Of a stretch of DNA of 64,000 nucleotides, positions 33,244 to 42,456 are shown piece by piece; the first letter of the stretch is position 1; every line of letters starts with the position of its first letter. A model generated the notes under the pieces. The model worked only from the letters and a program-made list of their open reading frames with translations, did not search any database and was not told the DNA's origin. Both the position numbers and the translations under genes were made by a program. This DNA comes from Nitrospirota bacterium (GTDB lineage Bacteria > Nitrospirota > Thermodesulfovibrionia > UBA6902), in contig JACQZE010000005.1 of NCBI GenBank assembly GCA_016207885.1, forward strand, positions 124,001-188,000. The letters are read 5' to 3'.

Positions 33244-33328
33244 TGTCATTCTGGCGGCTCCGTCCGGCCTACTGTTGGCTTGTCCAGAATCTTTCTTGTA
33301 AAACGATTCTGGACAAGCCAGAATGACA
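33244..33328. repeat. Dispersed inverted-repeat element, copy 1
   Basis: The left part (33244-33291) is nearly identical to 63487-63534. The right part (about 33306-33328) is the inverse complement of its ends, so it can fold into a long hairpin. It lies between the NamZ-type and the MurU-AmgK-like genes. No coding capacity. Confidence 0.75.
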
Positions 33329-33364
33329 AAAAAATACTCATAGATTAAATCAAATTAACAAAGT

Positions 33365-34539
<1,175 letters not shown>

Positions 34540-34540
<1 letters not shown>

Positions 34541-34998
34541 TATTGCAGCTCCCCCATTTCAAGCCCCATCAGGATCGCGTCTTCAAGCGGTTTATGATAG
34601 TAATGCTTCCTTCTGCCGATCGCTTTAAAGCCGTGTTTTTCATACAGCCTTACTGCAGGAGATGATTCCCTGACTTCTAAAGTTATAAAGTCGGCATCTT
34701 CCTGCGTGTGCCGCAGTTCATCTAAAGCGCTGTTAAGAAGTATGCTCGCGATGTTCTGCCTCCTCAACTCCGGCGTTACGGCAAGGTTCAGTATATGAGT
34801 GATATCTGCAATGGTCCGCAGGCATATATATCCGGCGACCCGGCCGTTAATGACAGCTACCTTTAAGATAGCATCTTCCTCCATCAGCTCATACTCAAAA
34901 GATGCCATGCTCCACGGGGTGGCGAAAGATTCCTGCTCTATGCCGTGAACCTCATTTAGGTCGGCAAAGTCCATGTCTCTGATGATCATGCTTTCCAA
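34540..34998 (-). CDS. rimI: Ribosomal-protein-alanine N-acetyltransferase
   Basis: A 152-residue GNAT enzyme of the RimI type, which acetylates the N-terminus of ribosomal protein S18 and similar targets. It has the N-terminal IRDMDFADLNEVHGIEQESFATPWS, the acetyl-CoA loop VTPELRRQNIASILLNSAL (about 73-91) and the C-terminal SSPAVRLYEKHGFKAIGRRKHYY (about 111-133). It overlaps the end of tsaB by 13 bases, the usual tsaB-rimI pairing, and its stop touches the NamZ-type gene start. Confidence 0.93.
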
Positions 34999-35669
34999 CG
35001 GATCTCTGCCTCTGCTTTTCTTATGTATAAAGGCGTAAGGCTGACAGGGCCGGCCTCTATTCCGTCCCTCAGTTTTTCGAGAGCTATCTCTGCGATACTC
35101 GAAGCGGCAGGCGACATAAAAGATGAAGGCGGAAAGAGTGCGTCAGTTTTTAGAATCCCGGAAATGACGTTCTTATATTTTACCGCTCCGTCTCCCATGA
35201 AAACAGCCGGGCCTTTTAATGTTCTTAAAAATTCACCCGGTTCCACGGCTGTTTCAGGGATTATCTTCACGCAGGCGTTGCCTTCCCATCTGTAGAGCGC
35301 TGTATATACTTCGTCTTTTCTTGCGTCAAGCATCGGGCATATATAATAAGAAGAGAACGGGAGCCTTCTTGCCATGGCGTCAAGCGTCGGAACCGGCACG
35401 ACCGGTTTTTTTGTTGAGAATGCGAGTCCTTTTATAGTGCTTAGGCCTATCCTCAGGCCGGTAAAGGAGCCGGGGCCTATGGATAAGGCAAAGGCATCTA
35501 TCTCACCTATCGAAATATGTGAGCTCTTCAGAAGCCATGCGATGGAATCCATCACCCTTTCAGCGTGGGCTATACTGACGTCCAGCCTCACCTCTCCGAT
35601 AAATACCCCTTCATCCGCAATGGCGATACTGCCTGCCTTTGTTGCTGTCTCAAGCGCAAGAACCTTCAT
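34986..35669 (-). CDS. tsaB: tRNA threonylcarbamoyladenosine biosynthesis protein TsaB
   Basis: I start it at ATG 35669 (MKVLALETA), 227 residues. This protein scaffolds TsaD/TsaE in making t6A37 on ANN-decoding tRNAs. It has the ASKHA nucleotide-binding pattern ALETATKAGSIAIAD, ERVMDSIAWLLKSSHISIGEIDAFALSIGPGSFTGLRIGLSTIKGLAF (about 35-82), and PVVPVPTLDAMA. Together with rimI it forms a two-gene unit. The upstream promoter puts the transcript start one base before the ATG; the C-rich sequence before the ATG is not a ribosome site. Confidence 0.93.
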   Translation of the reverse strand: MKVLALETATKAGSIAIADEGVFIGEVRLDVSIAHAERVMDSIAWLLKSSHISIGEIDAFALSIGPGSFTGLRIGLSTIKGLAFSTKKPVVPVPTLDAMARRLPFSSYYICPMLDARKDEVYTALYRWEGNACVKIIPETAVEPGEFLRTLKGPAVFMGDGAVKYKNVISGILKTDALFPPSSFMSPAASSIAEIALEKLRDGIEAGPVSLTPLYIRKAEAEIRWKA

Positions 35670-35676
35670 GGAGGTT

Positions 35677-35705
35677 AGTTTAACCAAAAGCTGAACCAGA
35701 GTAAA
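35677..35705 (-). promoter_or_regulatory. Probable leaderless promoter for tsaB
   Basis: On the minus strand TTTACT (35705-35700), a 17-base spacer and TAAACT (35682-35677) predict a start at 35670, one base before the ATG. Confidence 0.5.
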
Positions 35706-35747
35706 CCCCGTGATGTTATGGCTGGAACCGTTTGTTCCGTATAAATC

Positions 35748-35756
35748 TGCTATAAT
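35748..35756 (+). promoter_or_regulatory. Extended -10 promoter, leaderless, for glgP
   Basis: TGC followed by TATAAT (35751-35756) is an extended -10 box with no clear -35. The predicted start, 35763, is two bases before the ATG at 35765. No ribosome site is present. Confidence 0.6.
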
Positions 35757-35764
35757 ATTTTGCT

Positions 35765-37477
35765 ATGGCACTGCTGGAAAAATACATAACTGAACAAAAG
35801 ATAGCCTATTTTTCAATGGAGATAGGCATCAGGGATGAGATTCCCACATATTCCGGCGGGCTCGGCGTTCTTGCGGGCGATACGGTCAAGTCGTCTGCTG
35901 ACCTTAACCTTCCCTTTGTCGCGGTTACGCTTATAAGCAGAAAAGGGTATTTCCGCCAGGAACTCGACAACTGCGGCCGTCAGACAGAGTACCCTGCGGT
36001 ATGGGAGCCGTCAGACCTGCTGGCAAATACCGGAGAGAAGGTCACTGTAAATATCGAAGGACGGGAAGTCCGCATAGGAGCGTGGGTCTATTTTGTGAAC
36101 AGCCCCACGGGAGGAAGCGTCCCTGTCATATATCTTGATACAGACACACCGGAAAACAGCGCCGAGGACAGGACATTGACCGACCATTTGTATGGCGGCG
36201 GTGACAGCTACAGGATCAAGCAGGAGGTGATCCTCGGGATCGGCGGTGTGAGGATGCTGCGGAAACTGGGTTTCAAGATAAAAAAATATCACATGAATGA
36301 AGGCCATGCGGCTTTTCTGACGCTCGAACTGCTGCAGGAATATAAAAAAGATATAGAGGCGGTATGGGATGAATCACAGATATGGGATATTAAAACAGTA
36401 AGAGAGTTGTGTGTTTTTACGACGCATACGCCGCTTGAGGCAGGCCATGACAAGTTTCCTTATGATCTTTACGAAAAAGTATTCGGCAGCTATTTTCCGA
36501 CAAATATGCTTAAAAAACTTGCCGGCGAGCAGAGTGTGAATATGACGCTTCTCGGCTTTAATCTGAGCAATTACGTGAACGGGGTTGCCAAGAAGCACGG
36601 CGAGGTCTCGCAGGGCATGTTCCCCGGGTATCATATAAACGCAATAACGAACGGCGTGCATTCTTTCACCTGGACATGCGGGAGCATGAAGAAGATATTT
36701 GACAAGTACCTCTCCGGATGGGCAAATGAGCCTGAGATATTCGTCAGGGTGGGCTGTATACCTGATGAAGAGATCTGGGCGGCACACTCCGAGGCCAAGA
36801 AAAAGCTTATCGATTTTGTTAATTCAGTTTCAGGCGCCGGCATGGACCATGAAACTCTCACAATAGGGTTTGCAAGAAGGGCCACCGCTTATAAAAGGGC
36901 TGACCTTCTATTCTCTGACTTGAAACGGCTTGAAGATATCGGCTCCGGCAAGATACAGATCATCTATGCAGGCAAGGCCCACCCGAAGGATAATGTCGGC
37001 AAGGAATTGATCCAGGGGATATTTTCTTCCATAGAGAGGCTGAAGGGCAAGATAAAGATCGCATTTGTTCAGAACTACAATATGGAGATAGCGCTCAAGC
37101 TTGTCTCAGGGGTTGATGTATGGCTCAATACTCCGCTAAGGCCGCTTGAGGCATCAGGCACGAGCGGGATGAAGGCGGCGCACAACGGGGTTCTGAACTT
37201 CAGCGTTCTTGACGGGTGGTGGATAGAAGGCCACATAGAGGGATTTACCGGCTGGGCGATCGGCCCCGCTCCGACCGGAATAGGCCCGGAGAACAATATA
37301 AACAAGATCGATGCGGATGATCTTTATTATAAACTCGAAAAGATCATTATCCCTACTTATTATAATGACCGCAAGACATGGATAAGAATGATGCAGAACG
37401 CAATCGGGAAGAACGCCTACTACTTTAACAGCCACCGCATGATGAGAAGGTATGTAACTGAGGCCTATATAAGATAG
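35765..37477 (+). CDS. glgP: Alpha-glucan phosphorylase
   Basis: Phosphorolyses glycogen-like alpha-1,4-glucans to glucose 1-phosphate. The 570 residues match the short (about 550-860) GT35 subgroup lacking the large N-terminal extension. They include AYFSMEIGIRDEIPTYSGGLGVLAGDTVKSSADL (14-47), KYHMNEGHAAFLTLELL (about 176-192), TTHTPLEAGHDKF (about 219), GFARRATAYKRADL (about 364), and the PLP-lysine region EASGTSGMKAAHNGVLNFSVLDGWW (about 460-484). It is followed at some distance by the kinase-like gene; no other glycogen gene is in the window. Confidence 0.95.
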   Translation: MALLEKYITEQKIAYFSMEIGIRDEIPTYSGGLGVLAGDTVKSSADLNLPFVAVTLISRKGYFRQELDNCGRQTEYPAVWEPSDLLANTGEKVTVNIEGREVRIGAWVYFVNSPTGGSVPVIYLDTDTPENSAEDRTLTDHLYGGGDSYRIKQEVILGIGGVRMLRKLGFKIKKYHMNEGHAAFLTLELLQEYKKDIEAVWDESQIWDIKTVRELCVFTTHTPLEAGHDKFPYDLYEKVFGSYFPTNMLKKLAGEQSVNMTLLGFNLSNYVNGVAKKHGEVSQGMFPGYHINAITNGVHSFTWTCGSMKKIFDKYLSGWANEPEIFVRVGCIPDEEIWAAHSEAKKKLIDFVNSVSGAGMDHETLTIGFARRATAYKRADLLFSDLKRLEDIGSGKIQIIYAGKAHPKDNVGKELIQGIFSSIERLKGKIKIAFVQNYNMEIALKLVSGVDVWLNTPLRPLEASGTSGMKAAHNGVLNFSVLDGWWIEGHIEGFTGWAIGPAPTGIGPENNINKIDADDLYYKLEKIIIPTYYNDRKTWIRMMQNAIGKNAYYFNSHRMMRRYVTEAYIR

Positions 37478-37628
37478 GATGCCTTTTCATTCTCATGCTC
37501 CCTTTTCCGGTAATTGTAAGCCTTAGCAATATTGCCCTTGAACTTCAGTTCAAAAGAAGTAAAATTATATTAATAAATAAGCCGGTTGCAGTATAATTAA
37601 TATACCGGCGTCCTGTTTTTTTGCAAAA

Positions 37629-38975
37629 ATGAGAAATATCAATCACATATTTGAACGCATTGAGAACAAGAAGAGCGATTATTTCAGATATAGCTTCACA
37701 CATACGGAGAATAACGCCTTAAAGACATTCTTTGATATTTCGCAGGAGCTTGACGGCATTGAGGATTTTTACGACCTGTGCGTGGCTATCCCGAAGAGTT
37801 TCTTTAATATGGAAGCCTGCCTTTATGTCATTGACCCTAAACTCGGCTTCATGACGCTTGTATCAAAGACAGAAGGCCGGGAAGCCGCACTTCTGTCTCC
37901 AGTTCCTGAATATGTAACTCCGAAAGAATATCCCTACCGCACTGACAACAATAGCCTGATACTTACTATCCGCGGGAAGAGTTCATTGATCGACCAGCTT
38001 CCTTTTCATATTGAAGATGACGTTCTCGGCCTGCTCCAGATATTTTATGATAAGAGCATTGACCAGCACGGAGAGCTCTTTTTTGTGAAATACGCCAACC
38101 GCATAGGGTTCAATATCCACAACAGGTTCCTGGTTGACAAGAACATTGAACACCTGAGGTTCATCCGCTCGCTGGTTGCCGATATAGAACATAATATCAT
38201 AGTGCCCAATATGGTCTATAAGCTCTTTCTTAAGGGGCTCAGAAGGAAGATCGAGAAGAACATAGAGATGGAGATGGCCCTTTCTGAAAAAGCGTTATCA
38301 GGCAATCTGGACAATGACTGGGTGGAGAACTATCTGCAGGAACTCGCGGATGTGAATAATGGCCTGATCACTGAACTTACAAATATCGAGAAACATTTCA
38401 AGAACCTGAGCCTCTTTATCGAGACGCTCTTCAGAAAGAGCCATTTTGACGAGGGGCAGTTAACGCTTCGTACAAAGCCATGCAATATCAAGAAGGATGT
38501 TGTTCAGCCGCAGTTAGAGCGGTATATTGACCAGTTCAAGAGCATGGGCATCTCGGTAGATGACCGTTTCAGCGGCATACCTGACGCGGAGATCGTAACG
38601 GTTGTGGATATAGGGCTCATAGCCCAGGTCTATGCGAATCTCTTCTCCAATGCTGTCAAATACACACAGGAAGTCACAATTGATACAGGAGAAAAAAAGA
38701 AGTACATTTCATACGGCCGGGAGATAATCAACGACTTCTTCGGGCCCGGCATGAACGGCCTCAAACTGAATGTATTCAGCACCGGCCCGCATATCGATGA
38801 GAGAGAGCGCGGGAGGCTTTTTGAGGACACTTTTCGCGGAAATAATGCGTCTGACAAGCCCGGGACAGGCCATGGCCTGTCATTTATAAAAAATGCCGTT
38901 GAGATACACGGCGGGGTAGTGGGTTACGAGCCCACCCGCTACGGGAACAATTTTTACTTTATCCTGCCGAAATAA
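37629..38975 (+). CDS. Sensor histidine kinase-like protein (GAF-like plus HATPase domain)
   Basis: A 448-residue soluble protein. Residues about 30-175 look like a GAF-type sensor (FFDISQELDGIEDFYDLCVAIPKSFFNMEACLYVIDPKLGFMTLV). Then comes the histidine region RSLVADIEHNIIVPNM (about 181-196) with a long helical pair. The HATPase domain has an N-box VYANLFSNAVKYTQEV (about 337-352), and a late GTGHGLSFIKNAVEIHGG (about 414-431) with the G2 loop. No membrane segment and no partner response regulator are adjacent. The N-box is canonical, so it probably binds ATP. The signal is unknown. Confidence 0.82.
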   Translation: MRNINHIFERIENKKSDYFRYSFTHTENNALKTFFDISQELDGIEDFYDLCVAIPKSFFNMEACLYVIDPKLGFMTLVSKTEGREAALLSPVPEYVTPKEYPYRTDNNSLILTIRGKSSLIDQLPFHIEDDVLGLLQIFYDKSIDQHGELFFVKYANRIGFNIHNRFLVDKNIEHLRFIRSLVADIEHNIIVPNMVYKLFLKGLRRKIEKNIEMEMALSEKALSGNLDNDWVENYLQELADVNNGLITELTNIEKHFKNLSLFIETLFRKSHFDEGQLTLRTKPCNIKKDVVQPQLERYIDQFKSMGISVDDRFSGIPDAEIVTVVDIGLIAQVYANLFSNAVKYTQEVTIDTGEKKKYISYGREIINDFFGPGMNGLKLNVFSTGPHIDERERGRLFEDTFRGNNASDKPGTGHGLSFIKNAVEIHGGVVGYEPTRYGNNFYFILPK

Positions 38976-39044
38976 TGCCGCTCCCGGCTGAATTTGACTT
39001 CAATAAAATATTAATGCTAATTTAACAACTCAGGAGAAGAGATA

Positions 39045-40526
39045 TTGAAAGAGCAGGAATCAGGCCTTTTACAGAAAGTATGGAACTTTTGCGCTTCTAT
39101 TAAGCTTGCCATAGTAGTTCTGCTGCTGCTTGCCATAACCTCGATCGTCGGGACCGTTTTACCGCAGGAGGATGCCAAGGCCATCCAGTTTCTGGCGAAG
39201 ATAGTCGGGGACAATACAGCGCCGACGCTTTATAATATTTTTGTTACGCTCGACTTTATGGACATGTACCACGCATGGTGGTTCAAGCTTCTCCTTATTA
39301 TCTTCTGCATCAACCTTATAGTATGCTCGCTCGACAAGCTGCCGAGGGTATGGCACATAATCCAGACACCTCTCCATCCGCTTGAGGAGCATGTAATAAA
39401 GAACCTGCAGATAAAGAAAGAGCTGAAGATAAAGGCCGACATTCAGGCTGCCAAAGACGAGTTTCTGAACACCCTGAAATCCAGGAAGTACCAGCCGCTT
39501 GAGGCAACTGAGGGCGATTCTGTCCAGCTGTATTCACAGAAAGGAAGATATACCCGCCTTGGAGTCTATATTGTGCACTTGAGCATCCTCCTTATCTTCA
39601 TCGGAGCTCTGGTCGGCTCTCAATTCGGATTTGACGGATACCTGAACCTCCCGGAGGGCAGCTCATCAGGCGCTGTATATACTTTTGACGGGGAGACGAT
39701 CCCGCTTGATTTTCAGGTCAGATGCAACTGGTATAACACAACTTATTATAAAGGGAGCTACAGGCCGCAGGAGTTTCAGAGCGAGCTGGTGGTCATTGAA
39801 GACGGCAAGGAGATCCTGACAAAGTCTATCGAGGTCAATGACCCCCTTACATATAAAGGGATCACCTTTTATCAGGCTAACTATGGAAGCGCCCTGCAGA
39901 TGTACCCGAACCTCTCATATTATCCGTCAAGCTTCGGCAAGATACCTGTCGGGCTGGGCGCGTTCATTCTTATTGTTACACCCGAGGGAGGCCAGCCGCA
40001 GGGCATCAGGCTTCAATTCGGCGAGTCGTTCCAGATCCCCGGCACAGGCATCAAAGGCACTATCGCGGATTTTTCACCTGCTCTCAGCCGTGACCCGCGC
40101 ACTGATATGCTGTACACATTTGATGATCAGATGATGGAGCCCGCGATCGCAATTAAGATCGAGGAACCGGGCAAGGCTCCATATACCGGCTGGTTCCTTA
40201 AGCGCCATCCTGAGACATGGATCCTGCCGGGAGGGCACAGTATCGAGTTTGTAGAATACTGGGGCATGGAGTATACAGGGCTTCAGGTCTCAAAGGATCC
40301 CGGGGTATGGATTATTTACCTGGCATGCATTATTATGAGCTTGGGCCTTTATGTCACCTTCTTCATGAGCAATAAAAAGATATGGGTCAGGCTCGTTAAC
40401 GAAAAGAATTCCGTCAGCATCCTGATCGGCGGTTCTGCCACAAAGAACAGGCTCTCTTTTGAGCAAGAGATAGAAAGCATATTATCTAAGACCTCTGAAG
40501 CTATCGAGGCAAGGAGCAGGAAATGA
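39045..40526 (+). CDS. resB: Cytochrome c biogenesis protein ResB/Ccs1
   Basis: A 493-residue System II protein that works with CcsA to carry heme across the membrane and keep apocytochrome thiols reduced. The start is TTG at 39045 with AGGAG nine bases upstream. It has three N-proximal membrane helices (about 16-36, 65-82, 170-187, the last in YIVHLSILLIFIGALVGSQFGFDG), a large periplasmic domain (KGITFYQANYG), and a final helix (about 425-442). The next gene, ccsA, overlaps by four bases. This pair is needed for the multiheme cytochrome at 2-5 kb. Confidence 0.93.
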   Translation: MKEQESGLLQKVWNFCASIKLAIVVLLLLAITSIVGTVLPQEDAKAIQFLAKIVGDNTAPTLYNIFVTLDFMDMYHAWWFKLLLIIFCINLIVCSLDKLPRVWHIIQTPLHPLEEHVIKNLQIKKELKIKADIQAAKDEFLNTLKSRKYQPLEATEGDSVQLYSQKGRYTRLGVYIVHLSILLIFIGALVGSQFGFDGYLNLPEGSSSGAVYTFDGETIPLDFQVRCNWYNTTYYKGSYRPQEFQSELVVIEDGKEILTKSIEVNDPLTYKGITFYQANYGSALQMYPNLSYYPSSFGKIPVGLGAFILIVTPEGGQPQGIRLQFGESFQIPGTGIKGTIADFSPALSRDPRTDMLYTFDDQMMEPAIAIKIEEPGKAPYTGWFLKRHPETWILPGGHSIEFVEYWGMEYTGLQVSKDPGVWIIYLACIIMSLGLYVTFFMSNKKIWVRLVNEKNSVSILIGGSATKNRLSFEQEIESILSKTSEAIEARSRK

Positions 40527-41626
40527 GCAGCACTTTCTTTGGAATATCAACGGGATTATATTTTATAGCAATGGCTGTTTACATCAGCTATGTCGGCTTC
40601 AGAAAACCGGGGATAGCTGTCGCGGCCAGCGGCATTACCATGCTGGGTTTTTTAAGCCAAACCACTGCGCTTGCGCTTAGGTGGCGTGATTCCTTTGACT
40701 TCTGGACAGGTTCAGTCCCCAACTCAGGAATGATAGAATCTGTTTTAAGAAGCGCCCCGCTGAGGAACCTTTATGAGTCGCTCATCTTCTTTGTGTGGGC
40801 ATTGATAGCCATGCACTTGCTGACCGAGTTCAAATACAAGAACCGCTCTCTCGGGGCTTTTGTACTTCCTGTTGCGGCGCTTGCGCTTGCGTTCATTGAT
40901 GTATCAGGTATGTCCACAGAGATCGAGCCTCTTGTCCCTGCGCTTCAGTCAAACTGGCTCCTCTTCCATGTCTTTTTGAGCTTCATAGGCTATGCCGCTT
41001 TCGGCGTCTCTTTCGGCGCTGCTGTAGCGTACCTTATAATGATAACCGACTCCAGGAATGAGACACCCTATATCTTCGGCAGCGTTGTCATCGGGATATT
41101 CCTTGTTGTGCTTATCGCCATGGGCATTGACTATATAAACCTTACTGCCGCGCAGCGCGGTGAGATGCTGCAGAGCTATTTTCTTACAGCAACATTTAAG
41201 AGCCAATCAGGGTTTATGATGGCATTAAGCTGGGTAGCAGGGACCATCTTTGTCGCGGCGGTATGGCGCTTCGGCCTCGGGCTCAAGAAGGTTCTGGGCG
41301 GACTTGACCTCAGTGTCAATATGCTTGACGATATAACCTACAAGAGCATCGCTGTCGGTTTCCCTCTCTTCACGATCGGCGGCGTCATCATGGGCGCGAT
41401 CTGGGCGAACAGCGCATGGGGAACATACTGGAGCTGGGACCCGAAAGAGACCTGGTCTCTTATCACATGGTTTGTCTACGCAGTTTATCTCCACGCGCGC
41501 TTGGTCGCAGGCTGGAGAGGCAAGAAGGCCGCAGTACTCGCCATCATAGGTTTTGTTGCTGTTATCTTCACCTATCTCGGCGTTAACCTCGTGCTTTCAG
41601 GGCTTCATTCATACGGAAGTTCATAA
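40523..41626 (+). CDS. ccsA: Cytochrome c biogenesis protein CcsA/ResC (heme handling)
   Basis: A 367-residue protein with about eight to ten membrane helices and the tryptophan-rich signature WGTYWSWDPKETWSLITW (about 300-317), with conserved His at LLTEF/MHLL, WLLFHVFL (about 146) and YLHARL (about 325). It forms the System II heme channel and synthase with ResB, whose gene overlaps by four bases (ATGA). It is about 94 residues longer than the HemX-position paralog at 15275-16096. A small hairpin at about 41670-41692 may end the transcript. Confidence 0.93.
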   Translation: MSSTFFGISTGLYFIAMAVYISYVGFRKPGIAVAASGITMLGFLSQTTALALRWRDSFDFWTGSVPNSGMIESVLRSAPLRNLYESLIFFVWALIAMHLLTEFKYKNRSLGAFVLPVAALALAFIDVSGMSTEIEPLVPALQSNWLLFHVFLSFIGYAAFGVSFGAAVAYLIMITDSRNETPYIFGSVVIGIFLVVLIAMGIDYINLTAAQRGEMLQSYFLTATFKSQSGFMMALSWVAGTIFVAAVWRFGLGLKKVLGGLDLSVNMLDDITYKSIAVGFPLFTIGGVIMGAIWANSAWGTYWSWDPKETWSLITWFVYAVYLHARLVAGWRGKKAAVLAIIGFVAVIFTYLGVNLVLSGLHSYGSS

Positions 41627-41778
41627 GGCTTTATTATTTTTCAACACGCAAAGAGGAATCTTTCCTCATATATTCCCCTCTAAAAAGAGGGGATAAAAGG
41701 GGTGTGTTATAATCTTCCGTTAACTCTTCACGCAGTTTTATTTTATTTTCACTCCTTGATTCCTTTGACCATAAACAA

Positions 41779-41807
41779 TTGACACGATATGCATAACATG
41801 CTAAATT
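41779..41807 (+). promoter_or_regulatory. Promoter of the vapBC pair
   Basis: TTGACA (41779-41784), a 17-base spacer and TAAATT (41802-41807) lie 19 bases before the vapB ATG, which has its own AAGGAGG site. The spacer and the following bases contain two ATGCAT half-sites (41789-41794 and 41809-41814) as a candidate antitoxin operator. Confidence 0.6.
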
Positions 41808-41826
41808 AATGCATAAGGAGGTAATT

Positions 41827-42030
41827 ATGAGAACAACACTTGATCTGCCCGAAAATTTACTCGAAGAAGCAATGAAGACCACTCACATTCAGACAAAAAC
41901 CCAGGTTATTATCACTGCCCTGGAAGAGTTAATAAGAAAATCAAAGATCTCCGAGTTGAAAAAATATAAAGGGAAAGTGGATTTGAATATTGATTTGGAC
42001 GTTGTCAGGGGCCGGCAATGCCGGTATTAG
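41827..42030 (+). CDS. vapB: VapB-type antitoxin (ribbon-helix-helix)
   Basis: A 67-residue protein starting at ATG 41827 (AAGGAGGTAATT upstream): MRTTLDLPENLLEEAMKTT, then KTQVIITALEELIRK. This is a typical ribbon-helix-helix dimer for DNA binding. The tail KYKGKVDLNIDLDVVRGR would occupy the toxin. Its end overlaps the vapC start by 13 bases. It regulates its own promoter in known systems; here the ATGCAT sites are a possible operator. Confidence 0.88.
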   Translation: MRTTLDLPENLLEEAMKTTHIQTKTQVIITALEELIRKSKISELKKYKGKVDLNIDLDVVRGRQCRY

Positions 42031-42398
42031 TTGATACCTCCGTTTGGATAGAATATTTCAGAAACGGAAATGATTTTGAAAGGCTTGATTTTTTAATAGA
42101 TGAAAACCTGGCGGTTACCAACGACTTGATCCTTGCTGAATTAGTGCCATTCCTGAAGATCAGGAAACAGAAAAATATCATAGAGCTGCTGGATAATATC
42201 AATAAACTTCAACTGCGCATTAAATGGGATGAGATCATAGACTACCAGGTGCAATGTTTAAAAAAAGGAGCAAATGGAGTCAGTATTCCCGACTTGGTTA
42301 TAGCTCAAAATGCTAAACAAAATGATTGCGAAGTTTATTCCATGGATAAACATTTCAAATTATTGAAGAACATTGTGAATATAAAAATTACGACGTGA
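42018..42398 (+). CDS. vapC: VapC-type PIN-domain ribonuclease toxin
   Basis: A 126-residue PIN protein with the acidic residues expected for Mg-dependent RNA cleavage: D6 in LVDTSVWIEYF, E41 in ILAELV, D92 in IPDLVIAQNAK, and D110 in YSMDKHFKLL. All four appear intact, so the toxin may be active on RNA (initiator tRNA or rRNA in known cases). It is in the usual vapBC layout, overlapping vapB. The pair sits between the cytochrome c maturation genes and recN. Confidence 0.92.
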   Translation: MPVLVDTSVWIEYFRNGNDFERLDFLIDENLAVTNDLILAELVPFLKIRKQKNIIELLDNINKLQLRIKWDEIIDYQVQCLKKGANGVSIPDLVIAQNAKQNDCEVYSMDKHFKLLKNIVNIKITT

Positions 42399-42456
42399 GA
42401 AATAAATACTTAAAAATTAATGAACTGAAATTTATCCTCCTTATGTAAAATACCTA

